Source: Bombus terrestris (Eukaryota; Arthropoda; Insecta; Hymenoptera; Apidae). From it: a stretch of 64,000 bases of DNA. This document shows, in pieces, positions 50,357 to 62,479 of the stretch (the first letter of the stretch is position 1; each line of letters starts with the position of its first letter). The position numbers and the translations under genes were made by a program. Where the stretch lies: contig NC_063276.1 of the NCBI RefSeq assembly GCF_910591885.1, positions 7,130,001 through 7,194,000 on the forward strand. The letters are read 5' to 3'. The notes beneath the pieces are model-generated. The model was not told the DNA's origin. It saw nothing but the letters and a program-made list of their open reading frames with translations, and made no database searches.

Positions 50357-52532
50357 TTTCCATTATAATGAAATTTTGTAAAAAAATATTTTCCAAGAAT
50401 ATAGTAGAGGTTTTATGTCACGGCTACAACGCTACTTAAATGAAATTTCCTTCCTCCGTTCTTATTCTCTTTTCGCTGCGCGGTAAACGTTAATTCCATA
50501 TATTTCCATCTTGAATGTTTCTCTGCAAAGTAATATTTGCATTCAAAATGTAATGGGATTGTTAAAAATGTAATACGTGTACAGCAACTGTGTTTTCCAT
50601 TCTTCCTTGTTAAATTAAAGGAGATTTCAAAGCGGACCATTCGGAGCATTAAAGAAGATTTTGTTCTCCTCGGCTCTGTTTTCTATTTGTAATACAAGCT
50701 ACGGCAGTTTCTTAAATCGATCAGACCCTCGAACGAACAGCTCTTCGCTCTTCATTTCTCTACAGAATTATATCGTTCCCGGGATTCGCGAAATTTTTCA
50801 CAAAGTTCCCGATTCAGCTTCCGTCGCTTTCAAGGCATTCCTCTCGAAATTCGATAACAATCCCAGAGGGATGTGCTCAAACTACATCAGCAACAATTTT
50901 GAGCGCCAGACCGAGCCATTTATTCTCAAAATGTTTGCCTAAAAGCGGCGCTGCGGTGTCTGCCAATCGATTCGTCGTCGTAAACTCCACTATTCTAAAG
51001 CTTCTAATTAAACTTAAAGCCCTTCAAGAAGCTATTTTGGTATTCTTTTTCCTAATCGCGGACGCACCACGCGAGCAGAGCAAAAAGAATCGATATTTCC
51101 GAGTGTTGGCATTATGCTCCAACTTCTTGAACGAACAGTTGCATCCCTCATACGATTGTCAAGATCTCGGGGAAAAAGTCGAACGACGTAACGCGAAGAA
51201 TAAAAGGCGCGAGCAGTGACAACATTCGAATATGTGACGATAAAAAAACGCTTTGTACGATTTAGGATCAGCGTCTAATGGAAGAAAACGATGCAGACGG
51301 GTTAATCGCGTTGTATGTGCAGGGCTTAAGGGTACGTTCACCCGATCGCGGATTCCCCATCGTCCTCAACACTGGCCTAACAACAACCGCGTGCACGCGA
51401 ATTCCACGAGTTTTATTTAGAACATTGAATTATTCTAACGTGGAGACTGCATGCGTGCGCGTGAAGACGTCTATAAGAAGAGCAGAGAAAGACGGATAGA
51501 AGAATAGAGAGGAGACGAGGAAACTCGTTCGCAATTTTCTAATAAATTATGCAGGCCAGCGTGGACTCCCCGCGAGTATCAAATGAAGTGTGTGCATCAC
51601 GTCAGGTTCGTGTAACTCCATGGATTCGATAGAACAGAACGAAGCTGAGGATACGATAAATTATAACAACGAATGGAAGGAACGTGATAATCGCATGTGA
51701 GAAATCTACTTGATCCGTGGAAGAAACTGAGCAAATTCTAGGAAACCTAATTTTTACCAAGTAATGGATAGAAAGTTGTTTCGATAATTAAATAACGATA
51801 AGTAGAGCGGCAAGTATGTATGTACATATGTGCTTTATACAGGCTATCGCTCGTTGATAATCTCTCGATTCATAAACAATAGCCTCGTGAAATGAAATGG
51901 ACTCGTTCTCGTTTCTCAGTCTATCAATTAGATCGACGATAATAGCATGAGATCACGATGTCGTGGTTATTTGTTCGAGGATTTCAAAAATTCATATTTT
52001 TTAATCGAAACGTCGATCGATAGGTTTATTGGAAAATACAAATGATCCTATATACAGTGGCTAAACAATTTACGATTCAACGTTGGTTACGATTAAGTCA
52101 ATCTGGGTCAATTTATACGTTTCTATCTTCTATTTAAAAGGAATGATACCTGCCAAAGTATGCAATTTCCCGGGCGATCGTTCGGAGAACCAACTCGAAG
52201 TTTCTCGACAGAGAGACTCGTATCCGCTTGAATTTCGCCGTAGGCTCCTTGAGACTGATTAATCTTTTTTCTAGGCGTTCTCGAAATTATAAAATCGAAT
52301 TGCCCGAAAGACACTTGGAGCGGCACGGAAATAGGACGTCAAGGTTCTCTCTCGCTGAGTACACACGCGTAAAACAGAAACGAGGGGAAAGATAAAACGA
52401 GGAAAAAAAAGGAAAAGTTGAAAAGAAAGGGAGAGAAAAAAAGAAGAAGGAAATATTAAGCCACGAAGAAACGAGTGCAAATAAATTTCATCGCTCCCGG
52501 AACAAACTTTTTCTCGCGGGGAGGAAATAAAC

Positions 52533-53205
52533 GAGCGTAAAGTATTTTCCGACGGAGTGCAATGAAATATTCGTAGCGTCTATGTTCGATCGCGATGGAA
52601 TGCATGCAAAACAACACTTTGTTCGCTCTTGTTATTCTCTTTGCCGTCTGTATTTATGCTGCTCAACAATACCACGACGACTTGTATATATTTTTCTCCC
52701 TTCGTTTTGTAACCTCCGCTATTTCTCTCCTCATTCGCTCAAAAATTCATCCCCCGATCAGCAAGGGTTTCGATTCGTAAATATTGTGCATCAATCGGTG
52801 CGACTCGATATCGACGCAACAATGAAATCGAAAATAAAACGGGAGGGCGACATTTTGCGAATTAAATGCCCGCGCCAGACCGCTATTTCTCTTTTCTTTC
52901 CCCTACAAGCGAACAGAGAAAATTTTTCAACTCCGGTCGAGTTATTTCAGAAATTATTCCGCGCTCTAGTTTATCTCCATATTAATATCATCATTTTCGC
53001 CTGTGTACGGATATCATATCCGAACAAGGGCTTGTTACAACAAAAACTAATAATGCGAAAGCTACATTTATTAATTAGGCTTCGGGGGAACTGGTTTTTG
53101 AACTCGTGGCCTCCGTTCTGTACACGTCGCAGTTTCATCGGCGAAATAATATTTACATTTATTTTCCTCATTATATCACGCGCATTCCAACATCCAATGC
53201 AGTAA
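52533..53205 (+). other. Longest open stretch in the window, unidentified
   Basis: The frame is open for about 224 codons from just after TAA at 52530, with the first ATG at 52582 giving 207 codons. The product is basic and rich in Phe, Ile, Leu and Arg. A hydrophobic run near the C-terminus (EIIFTFIFLIIS) could be a membrane segment. I see no domain, no matching exons and no strong promoter. Its length is notable for AT-rich DNA, but the local sequence is pyrimidine-rich and TAA-poor. A chance frame is more likely than a gene. Confidence 0.15.
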
Positions 53206-54369
53206 TTAAATTAAAGAGACGAAGTAGAATAAAATTTCGCGAAAATAGAAATTCAACAACGCTACTAAAAATTAATGCGCGTATTTATCTAGAATTACAC
53301 TGGAAAAACTTCATGAAAAGTTCTACAGCCGGACGAAGGAAGGGGAAGAAAGAAGAAAAATAAAAGCAACCTTTGAAACGGAGGTAGAAAAGTTCATATC
53401 CTCTTAAATTACTTCGCATAAAAAAAAAAAAAAATGGGGGACGAAAAAAGGTGGTAAAAGAAAAGAAAATGGTAAAAGAATTTTTTCGTAAAAACAGAGG
53501 GGATCTTCGAAGTTCTCATGGAAATTCTCTAAGAGTCCAAACGTTTTCCGCGGATAACGAAATCTTCAACGTATCGAACGAACGAGAAAGAAAGAAACGG
53601 TGGAAAAGAAAAGCGTCGGATTGCAAACACAAAAGGAAACAAAACTTTATAATACATTTGTCAAAATAATCAGCCTCTTAAGATATCAAGTTATCGGCGT
53701 TGTTTATTCCTTCCGAATCAGTATACTTTTTATTCAGCCGGCAGAGTTTGTAACGACGAATGAGAATTTCTTCATTAAGCCGAATTTACAATGGCGTTAG
53801 CGGAGAGCGTGGAAATCGAGGCGAAATCAACGAGAAACGTGAAAACACGAAAGTCTACACGAAAGAAGAGAAGTGCCATCTTTCAGATATATTTATCCAG
53901 CATTTTGCGCCCTTTCTCGCCATCCTATTTTCAATCTTATTTTCAACGACGTTTAGAGACGCGAACAAGTCAAGAAATTACCCGTAATTGCCGTTTTCGT
54001 TTAGAAGTTGCCGTAAGAAAATAAAATGAAATCAAAGCTGGATGGATGAAATGAAATCTGCAGCGAGAAGGCGAGAAGGAGATGAAAGGGCGCGAAATCT
54101 CGCCAAATCTCTTCGGTAACGCGTTTTCTGGTCGTTTATAGTGACACATCGTTTTCTACACAGTCCATTCCTCGCTGTCTCTTCGCGCTCTTTGATTCTT
54201 TTCAAGGGTCATCACGCGGGACTTTGAAGAATCAGAAAGAGAGAAAACAGCCGGAACAAAGTCGAAAAGCGGGAAGTATCTGCTTTCATCTTTCATTTTT
54301 TCCCCTTTTTCGCTTTTCTTTGAAAAATAATCGTCAACATTTTTTTCTAATTAGTTATCACTGTAGTTA

Positions 54370-54527
54370 TACGGATTCGCCATGGTATTCCAACACTTGT
54401 ACAAACCTGCAAGCAACGCGGTGCTGATAAAATTTCGAAATGTTTCATACAAAACACGTAATATATGTACACAAAAGTTTTCTACCGTAAGTGTACACGT
54501 TTCGCATACTTTCTATGAGTCATTGTA
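54370..54527 (+). mobile_element. Miniature TA-inserting element, copy D
   Basis: The left end TACGGATTCGCCATGGTATT corresponds to the 50245 left end. The right end, CATACTTTCTATGAGTCATT then GTA, corresponds to the right ends of the other copies. The internal segment around CACGTAATATAT is shared with copy C in the same order and at the same distance from the right end. It is about 158 bp, non-coding and bounded by TA. Confidence 0.55.
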
Positions 54528-54997
54528 CGTAGAACTATTACAATCGACTAATCCCAGTACGAAGCCGGAAAGTGTGAAAATATTATGCCAACGATTTATC
54601 GCGAATCGACTGTGTCACGTATAATTGACATGATCGATGAACACGAGCGAATTAAAAGGTTCGATTTATCTTGACTATCGAACAGCAATGTTTATCCATC
54701 AACAGCTGCAGGGCGTTTCTGCTTCTAATTTACTAAGATAGGGTCATGGGCTTCTTGATCAATTCTCTCAATTGTCTTTCCAACAGTTTCGAAATCAAAA
54801 TCCAAGCTTCGTGAATTCTTATTTCCGTTATCTCGCCGTGGACGCGTCAAATTAAGAATTAAATGATATTTCATATGCATCCAATTACTAGAATACGGAT
54901 TTCTATTAATTTACGTGAAATTGAAATTTATTCGGAAATCTACGCAACGGAAAATTGAAGACCACGGAGAAGAAACATAATGAGCAGTTTAAAAATT

Positions 54998-55057
54998 CAA
55001 TAATCAGTGTCGTAAGCTATAATAATCTGTAATAAGCTATAATAATCAGTGTCGTAC
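54998..55057. repeat. Local duplication, about 21 bp period
   Basis: AATAATCAGTGTCGTA occurs twice, about 40 bp apart, with two AAGCTATAATAATC blocks between. This is a small duplication in AT-rich DNA. Confidence 0.6.
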
Positions 55058-57109
55058 CAAAGCTATCCTTTAAGCCTTATTTTCGATTGCTCGAAATAAA
55101 GAGATTAAAGAAGATAGGCCTTTGTCATGTTCTATTCGTGTGTTCGTCGATAATATGTTAAAATACGAACAATATCAGAAGCATAACTACTCGTTATAAC
55201 ATTTAGCGATAGAAATCTCTGTTTCACTGGTTTAATCGTATAAATCCGCAGTCTAACAGTCGTAACGGTTCTCTAATTCGATGGAATCTATTTTTAAATC
55301 TTGCAAGTTTTCGATTACGTGGAAACAATTACGTCAAGTTCGTCAATGGTTTGAGAGCAATCGGTCTCCAAGTTGGAGAGTCGCAATCGAAGCGAGAATT
55401 AAAGCAAAAGATTTATCGATCTTTGAAACACTCGACTGAAATTGAAAGACAACGGACTAACGTAATAAAACAAAGCTTGAAAGATCATACATATACGCCG
55501 TAAAAAGTAATCTAAATATTTATGATATTTTTCCAACCTTTGAATGTAATAAATGAGATTTTTTTTATTTACGCGAATTCACGTTGTCATGGAACGTGCA
55601 TCAAACACCATCGAGAACGAATTAACGTTGATCTGCACGAGGCGTGTGCGTGTGTTGCGTTTCATAAAACTAACATTTAAACCAGAGAATGCATTATTCA
55701 TTACGTCATTTCTGCAGACAGTATTAGAACGTAACCTTGTCGAGCTCGCAGAGATACTTATTTCTACATATTTGCAGCGTAACGGCATAATGCTTTAAAA
55801 AAGTCTACATAATACAGAAATGTTTCCATCATTTTCCAACATTCCGTTCAATTCGATAACTCCATCTTTTATCCTATTCGTATTTTTTTTTTCTATTTCA
55901 AATTTTTAACCTTTCGGGATAACCAATAAATAAACTACAAATCAAAACTGTTTCCCTTCCTTTCTCTTTTTCTTTTTTGTTTTTTTTTTCCAAGGAAAGG
56001 AAATTTTCAATTTTTCGCGGTAGTTTCTTCTCTGACGAAATTTTTTTACAAACACAAAATACAATTTTTTCTGGCCACAGAAAATTTTTACTCTTCGCAA
56101 AAAAAAGAAAAAAAAAAAAAAAAAGAAAGAAAAAAAAGGAAAGAGAGGAGAGTAGAGAATCATAACTGCTTTTACTCAGGCTTTGCCTCTCTATTGTAGC
56201 TTTAACAATTGTTAAATTACTTTTCCGCGTAAGCCACGGTCAAAGATTGTCCCTCTGCTAAATTTTTTAAACGCAAGAGCAAATTGATTTTCGTCCGATT
56301 GGTATTAGCTGGAATGAAAATAATAATTGAAGTAAAAGAATGTCATTTTACTGGGAGCGCAGTGTTTGCAGCTATCCGGTTTCAAAAGTCATTTAAAATA
56401 ATATTTCCAAGGCTGCATCCAATTTGTTGTTCTTACTCGATGCCGTGTGCAATAATACGGTCGTGATTGTGAGCACGGTGATTCGATTTAACAGTGGCTC
56501 TCGCGTGCACAGACGTTTATCGATTTAAAATAATAACGAACGCTATGTGTTTTTCCATTTACCAAAGTGCCCATTATGTCCCCGCCATTATCGTGCATAC
56601 ACGTATACAAACGGTACTTTTAGATCTAAAAACAATTTCTATAATATTTCCAACAAATACAATCGACATAGTTATTCGTAAAAATTCAAAAGTTGTGATT
56701 ACATATGAAAAGTTGCGACAGTGGATTTCTAGAACGTTACCGATATTCCTTTCAAGATTTCGAGCGAGGAAGAAACGAGGAAACACGTGGAAACGCAAAA
56801 AAAAAGAGGATAAAAACCGATAGTCCAGCATTATAATTAAGCTCGAGCCTTTCAGAAAAATCTAAGTAAAGTATTTATAGTAAAATCAACGATAACGATT
56901 CAAATAAAAATTAAAAGTTGGAAAAGTAGGATAATAAAAGAATATAAAGTACGTTCATTAAGAAGTAATACATACTGATAAGACAAACTAGACGTTTCGA
57001 TAAGTAAGATTACGACGGAGAAAATGTATTATTGAAAAAGCAATTTTCCGTCCAAGTAGGTTATTTAAATAATTCATAACGCTCGTTTATAGAACCATGT
57101 TCGAGGAAT

Positions 57110-57130
57110 TATATATATATATATATATAT
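57110..57130. repeat. (AT)n microsatellite
   Basis: Ten AT units followed by a T run. Confidence 0.95.
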
Positions 57131-60100
57131 TTTTTTTTATCGCGAATTCCTCGTTGCAAGTTTGATACGATGGAATTATTTATATTCCATGGAAAGAAGT
57201 TGCGTTGAGTTACACACAACATTCCGTACTCGGTGCATATTTAATTAGCTCAACAATTCGACTAACTAAATGCTGTTTTGACTGTTCGTGACTCTGCCAA
57301 TTAGTAAATGCGAATGGAAGTTTGTTGTTAGAGCAAAAGCGAATAACGTTACTTACTTCTCTTCTACCCGTATTTCGGTACACGCCATATATCGTTTTAA
57401 TCGTAAATCGATAAAACCATTTTTCTAAGATATCGCGACGAGCTCGATATAAACCACTTCACTCGAGAAATATTTTAACGTTTCTTTTCGTCGGTTCGCC
57501 AATTAAAAGTCGAATTGGCGAGAAATGATTTACGATCGAGAAATATGTATTTGATTTCACCGCGATTTATCCATCTTCTCTTTTATTTTACATTATCTTA
57601 AACAACTATGTTTCTCTATATTTTTACCGGGCAGATTTGATTCGGGAAATTCATCCTTTGAAAATTGTTAAATGAAAATGACGGACAAACGACTGAAGAT
57701 GAATTTGAAAAAAAATCTCAAATTGAATTTCTGCGTGCCACGAGAGAAAGAAAATCCATTTCTAGACTGTAGTATACGATGCTTTCAAGCTAACCAGCCT
57801 GTAAACAGTGAAAATGACGAGCGAAGGGCTGCGCTTAATTGACAATGTCTCGATAGTAGAACAGGCCAACCCCAAAATCCACCCTAACCATCCAACGAGG
57901 GATTTTGCTTGTGTTCTGTAGACCCTTCCGCAGCATTTTTACATCTGCCACTCTGTACTTTACGCTTTTGCCTCTATTAACCTTTTCTATCCTTTAAATC
58001 TAACCTTTTTTTGCATATCTCTGCTTTACTTCTATTGAAATTTTGCAAACTGTGCCAGAGATTCGGCAGGATTTAACAGGGTACAATTCGTGTAATCATT
58101 GTTTGTTAATATTTAACGATAATAATGATATTTACTAGATTCGTTACACTTCTGTTAGATAAATTACTCGATAAACGCCACTCACGCATAATTTATATTT
58201 TCTGTTACAATAATGTTATGCAATGATCGCGTTACGTTTGAGCAATAAATTTCAACGTTAGACGTTTGACTGTAATTCCCGTGTCATTTCTACTAAATAT
58301 ATTCGTTTAAATCGGGTAATATATAGAAATTATTAGCAAAATAGCCAGATCGATCAGCGTATTCTTTAAAATTTTCGCTCTCGCAATCCATAAATTTGAA
58401 TTTATGTCGTGATTTATCGCGTCGAATAATGGCAAAAGTCGTTAATGAAAACACAATGTGATATCCAGTACGTTGCAAATTAACGTTCTGGCGTTAGATA
58501 TATTATATTACATTACTCGCACCTTTAGAACGTAGAAAAGAAACGAATTTAATGCTTAGAGAAGACGGGAAATGAATTATAAGTATGGAACTCCGCGGAA
58601 TTTCAGAGAAGCTCAAACGAGGAAGGGGCAAAAAAATAATGAGAATGCAAATATGGTTTTGAATAAAATCCGGCAAGTATGAAAGCCGCAGGAACAACAT
58701 ACAGATCTGCATCGACTGCCTCCCTCGTTCTTTTTTCTCTCCTTTCTTTTTCTAAAAAATTGCGTTAAGCGTTCCTTGTGTAAACGATGTAAGCGTAATA
58801 CTTCTATAATAACAAAAAATTCCACGCCGCGATACTTTCAAAGCCCAGGCTCGTAAATCTCTCTTCCACTATCCATCTCTCGCAGCAACTATTTATTTTT
58901 CTTTCTTTTCTTTTCTTTTTTTTTTTTTTTCCTAATATCCCACCATATTCAGTTGCCAATCACGTTCTCATTTTGGACTTTTTCAACGAGCGTATCTTAC
59001 AACGTTGCAATTTTATCGCACATCTCGAGTCTTCCTGATTTTATCGCGTATTTTTCCAACGATAAAAACGATTTCATTCCGACGTTTTCCCCCTCTACGT
59101 CCTTTCTTTCTTTCTTCCTTCTTTTTTTCCCCCATTATGACAAGCGCCGAGAATTACTTGATTAGGAGGCTATGAATTTTAATAGATTTATGCAAATGCG
59201 ACGCGTGAATCCAAAGTATGCGTGTATACGAACGCACTGTCCGTTCAAGAAAATTATCGAGTCTCAATTAAATTATCGAGTACACATTGCGTTTTCCCGG
59301 CGAACAAAATTCGATAACACCGATTACTCGTTTTTCGCGTTCCTCTATTAGCAGGGGGAAATAAATCTATATTTCGTTTCACGAGCGTGCCTCGGAATTC
59401 CATAAATTTTTCAACTCCGCCAATTTGTTTCATATTTTTCTTCTCTCTCTCTTTCTCTCCTTCGTTGTTTTTTTTTCTTTTTTTTTTTTTTATTGTTATC
59501 CCACTTCGATCAAATTGATTCTCTTCGCTTCTCGGGCGCATTGTCGTTTCGCATTAATAAATATAAACTCGCAATTATTAATCACTTTACGCCGAGTTAC
59601 ATATACGCGCCGATTCACGTTATAATCGATCAATGCAGCTTCTGAATATTTATTGACCCGCCGTGGGATGACATAATGCAATTTAGTATTGGAAACAAGC
59701 GAAAGTTTATTGGCGATGAAGTTGAGGTATATTCCTCATCTCTATCGTTTCTCCCTTTTCTTTTTCCTTTTTACTTTTGTTTCGGCATACAAAACGCCTG
59801 GCGGATACGATATTTCGTAATTAATATCGCCAGATGGGAAGCTACGGCCGACGAGGAGAACTCGAGGAATCAAAAGCGAACTCACAAAAGGAAACGGTCG
59901 TTAAAGAAGGGGCCATTAGCATGTCGTTAGCATAATACAAGGTGAATTTGATTCCGAGTACACGAATGTGCCCTGAACACTACCGTGGCAGCGATAATCG
60001 CGTTATTATAAGACAGATTAATTTTAGTTAAACTATAGCTTTGGGCCGGTAGAAATGGCCTGCAATCCCATACGATACACGAACCCAACGCAAAAACGAA

Positions 60101-62220
60101 TACACCGTTTGTACAGCATATTAAATTAATTTTGTCAAAAGGAAAGAAAAACGAAAGAAGAAAAGAGAAGATCGAAAGGAAAAAAGACAGAAATTTTTGC
60201 GGTACCATAGAATTTAATGAGAGGTTAATGGTCAGTCGTCACGCGAAAAAAACGCGATTTACCCAAAGCGTGCTCCGAGTGATTTTTGCCGATGAAATGT
60301 TCGAGCAACGTGGAAAAAACAGAACGTAAACCGGTTTACGACGTCGAAAGAGCATTTCCTCGTTGTGGAACGACGCGTTCGAGTGTTTGCCAGCGATTAC
60401 CAGCTAAATTACAATTATTCGCTTTGCAACTTTTCGACCGGGATAAACTTTAGATAAGAGGATGTTACTTGTACGTTATTTATTCGGTGGAAACCGATTC
60501 CAAGTGTTTTTTTTTTTTTTCCTTTTTATATAATGCGTGTGAAAAATAATGTTTATCAAAGGAAGATAAACAGAAAAAACAAGACCCCCCTGGTAATTAA
60601 AGAGTTGACGTTTAAACGTATCATAGAACACGTCTGTGTGAAGTATTATGTAAAGTAAAAAAAGGATCAGAAATACATGTGCACATTCTGATTTCGTAAG
60701 AATCACGTTTCGAGTTGAGGTTTTTTGTTGCGCATTCAGCGCAGGAATATAGAATTGTTTCGAGCAACGTGGTCGACCGATGAATTAGATCAAGGTTGCA
60801 TCGCATCGCTAAAATTAGCCGGCAGAGAATTCAGAAAAATTCTGGCATTACGACACTCCTAATCGTTCGACGATCTTTTAAATCATTGCGATCGGAACGC
60901 GATCGTTGTTCCACCGCTATATATCGCGGCGCAACCACGATTACTATGTCTTCGAAGAGAGAGCAATTAAATTGCATTGTTTGCCGGTCGAAAAGATTTA
61001 TGACTCATATAGAACGTCATCTGAACAACTTATAGATGACTTCTTCGATTTCAACGATTTCAACAGTTTCTATGAAATCATTTAATTTTGGAAGACACAT
61101 ACTTCATCTTAATTCGTATTCTACGTATATTTCACACGAATTGAAAAACGCTACCGGGGAATGAAATATCTGGAAATTAATCGAGCTAAAATAAAATTAC
61201 ATCGACCTATTGTGACGTGAAAACGCGTGAAATCGGTCTCACGTATTTTATGATTATTATTAGACTTGCGAATATAAAACGTCCTCCTCCTGCTTTACCG
61301 CTTCTTTGTACGAAAAATTTCAACGTTGTATTATACTTCGTCCTGCTTCTTAAACGTCGTTTCAGCCTGATTATATGTATGTTCAATTAATGCTGTACTT
61401 TATATTTTAAAGTTAAAAGGAAAAAGATTGCTTATTATCTTATCTGGGGCAATTAACTCGAATAAAAGATTACACTCGAGTAATTCGCTCGGTTCTATCG
61501 CGAAACGAGATTATCTTTTCTACGTATTTTTGCCGTGAGATTTACTATTTTACCATTTTACTTTGAATTATACTTACGTATCTTACTATCTGTATCTTAT
61601 ACATCTCTCCGTTACTTTCGCAATAAAGTCACAATGTAGCAATCCCAGCTGATTTATCGGTTTAAATATTACTTTCTATTTTCCAGCGCATAACTATTTA
61701 CGCGCTACTATCGCCCGTGAACCAAGATTGCTTCTCTAATTCATTATTTTCACAACGAGAGCGACTGAATAGGCAATTCGACTGATTCATTGCTCGAAAA
61801 CGTTACTTTCTACCTTCCGTAGTTAAAACAACGTACGATCGAATAAAATACAAGCAAACGAATATTACCGGAGAAAAATCTACTAAGTACGATTCCCTTA
61901 TCTTATTCGCTGGTTAAAACAACAGAATTTCCTCTAACATATTAGTTAAAGAGAACCATATAAGGTTTCGTGAAAATACTCTGCTAACGCTTAATTGGCT
62001 AACGATAATTATCTATATGCAATTGATCAGGAATATTAATCGAAAACTTATACGAAAACTCGTATGAAAAACAAAAATATCTGACTTATCACGAATTTCT
62101 TCTGTGGTCCCCGATACTGTCAATCTACTGAAAGCGAAGTATTCGTGTCGAGTGATAGTTTCATCTGGAGACTCGACAAAGAGAAACAAGTACATGGATA
62201 AAAAGGCGAAAATCACTCAC

Positions 62221-62472
62221 CTCTCCGTGCGTGTCCCTTCGGCCATCCGGGGTGTTCTCCGGTAAAAAGTACAGCCGTAAAGATGCCAGAGGTTGATTCG
62301 GTCCCCTGCTGTCCATCCACAGCAACTGAAGTTCCCCGATGCTGACGAGATCTGCATCGCTCCACAATTTCGTGAGGAAGAAGCTTCCAAGACGAAGTAC
62401 ACGACCGTTTCCTATTCGAACTGCTTTATAGAACGTGTACGGACCGTGGCTGAAGCAAGCACCGCCCAACAA
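62221..62472 (-). CDS. ARID5B: Internal exon of an ARID5-type (ARID5B-like) gene, BAH-like region
   Basis: This exon encodes 84 codons with no stop. Residues near its start (GACFSHGPYTFYKA), in the middle (ELQLLW) and near its end (LYFLPENTPDGR, then HGE) match the N-terminal BAH-like region of vertebrate ARID5B, in the same order and spacing. ARID5B is a nuclear AT-rich-interaction-domain protein that works with a histone demethylase at chromatin; that role is known for the vertebrate family and inferred here. On the minus strand the exon follows a pyrimidine-containing tract ending TTTCCGTTGCAG, with a CTAAT branch-like site about 30 bases upstream, and is followed by the strong donor GAG|GTGAGT at 62220-62215. 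Both introns fall between codons (phase 0). Its length of 252 is a multiple of three, so skipping it would keep the frame. The ATG exon should lie at higher coordinates and was not identified in the last 1.5 kb. The ARID domain was not seen in the window, so the downstream intron is probably tens of kilobases long. The family is quite certain; the 5A/5B distinction in insects is less so. Confidence 0.9.
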
Positions 62473-62479
62473 CTGCAAC

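Larger units (their letters stand above)
48850..52530. other. Anonymous DNA around miniature elements
   Basis: It holds the element ends at 49295 and 52053 and the 50245 element. Frames of 93-106 codons at 50661-51219 lie in slightly GC-richer sequence but have no domain. Confidence 0.65.
53210..62210. other. Anonymous AT-rich DNA, presumed intron of the ARID5-type gene
   Basis: Only short frames with no domain, A/T runs and purine patches (for example 53330-53640 and 56100-56160), and the miniature element at 54370. It lies directly downstream of the exon donor at 62220, so at least its right part should be intron. Confidence 0.6.

Noticed and set aside
62221..62478. Treating the ARID5-type frame as starting with Met at 62478
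   Set aside because: That codon is TTG and lies inside the intron's TTGCAG acceptor; the exon begins after the AG at 62472.
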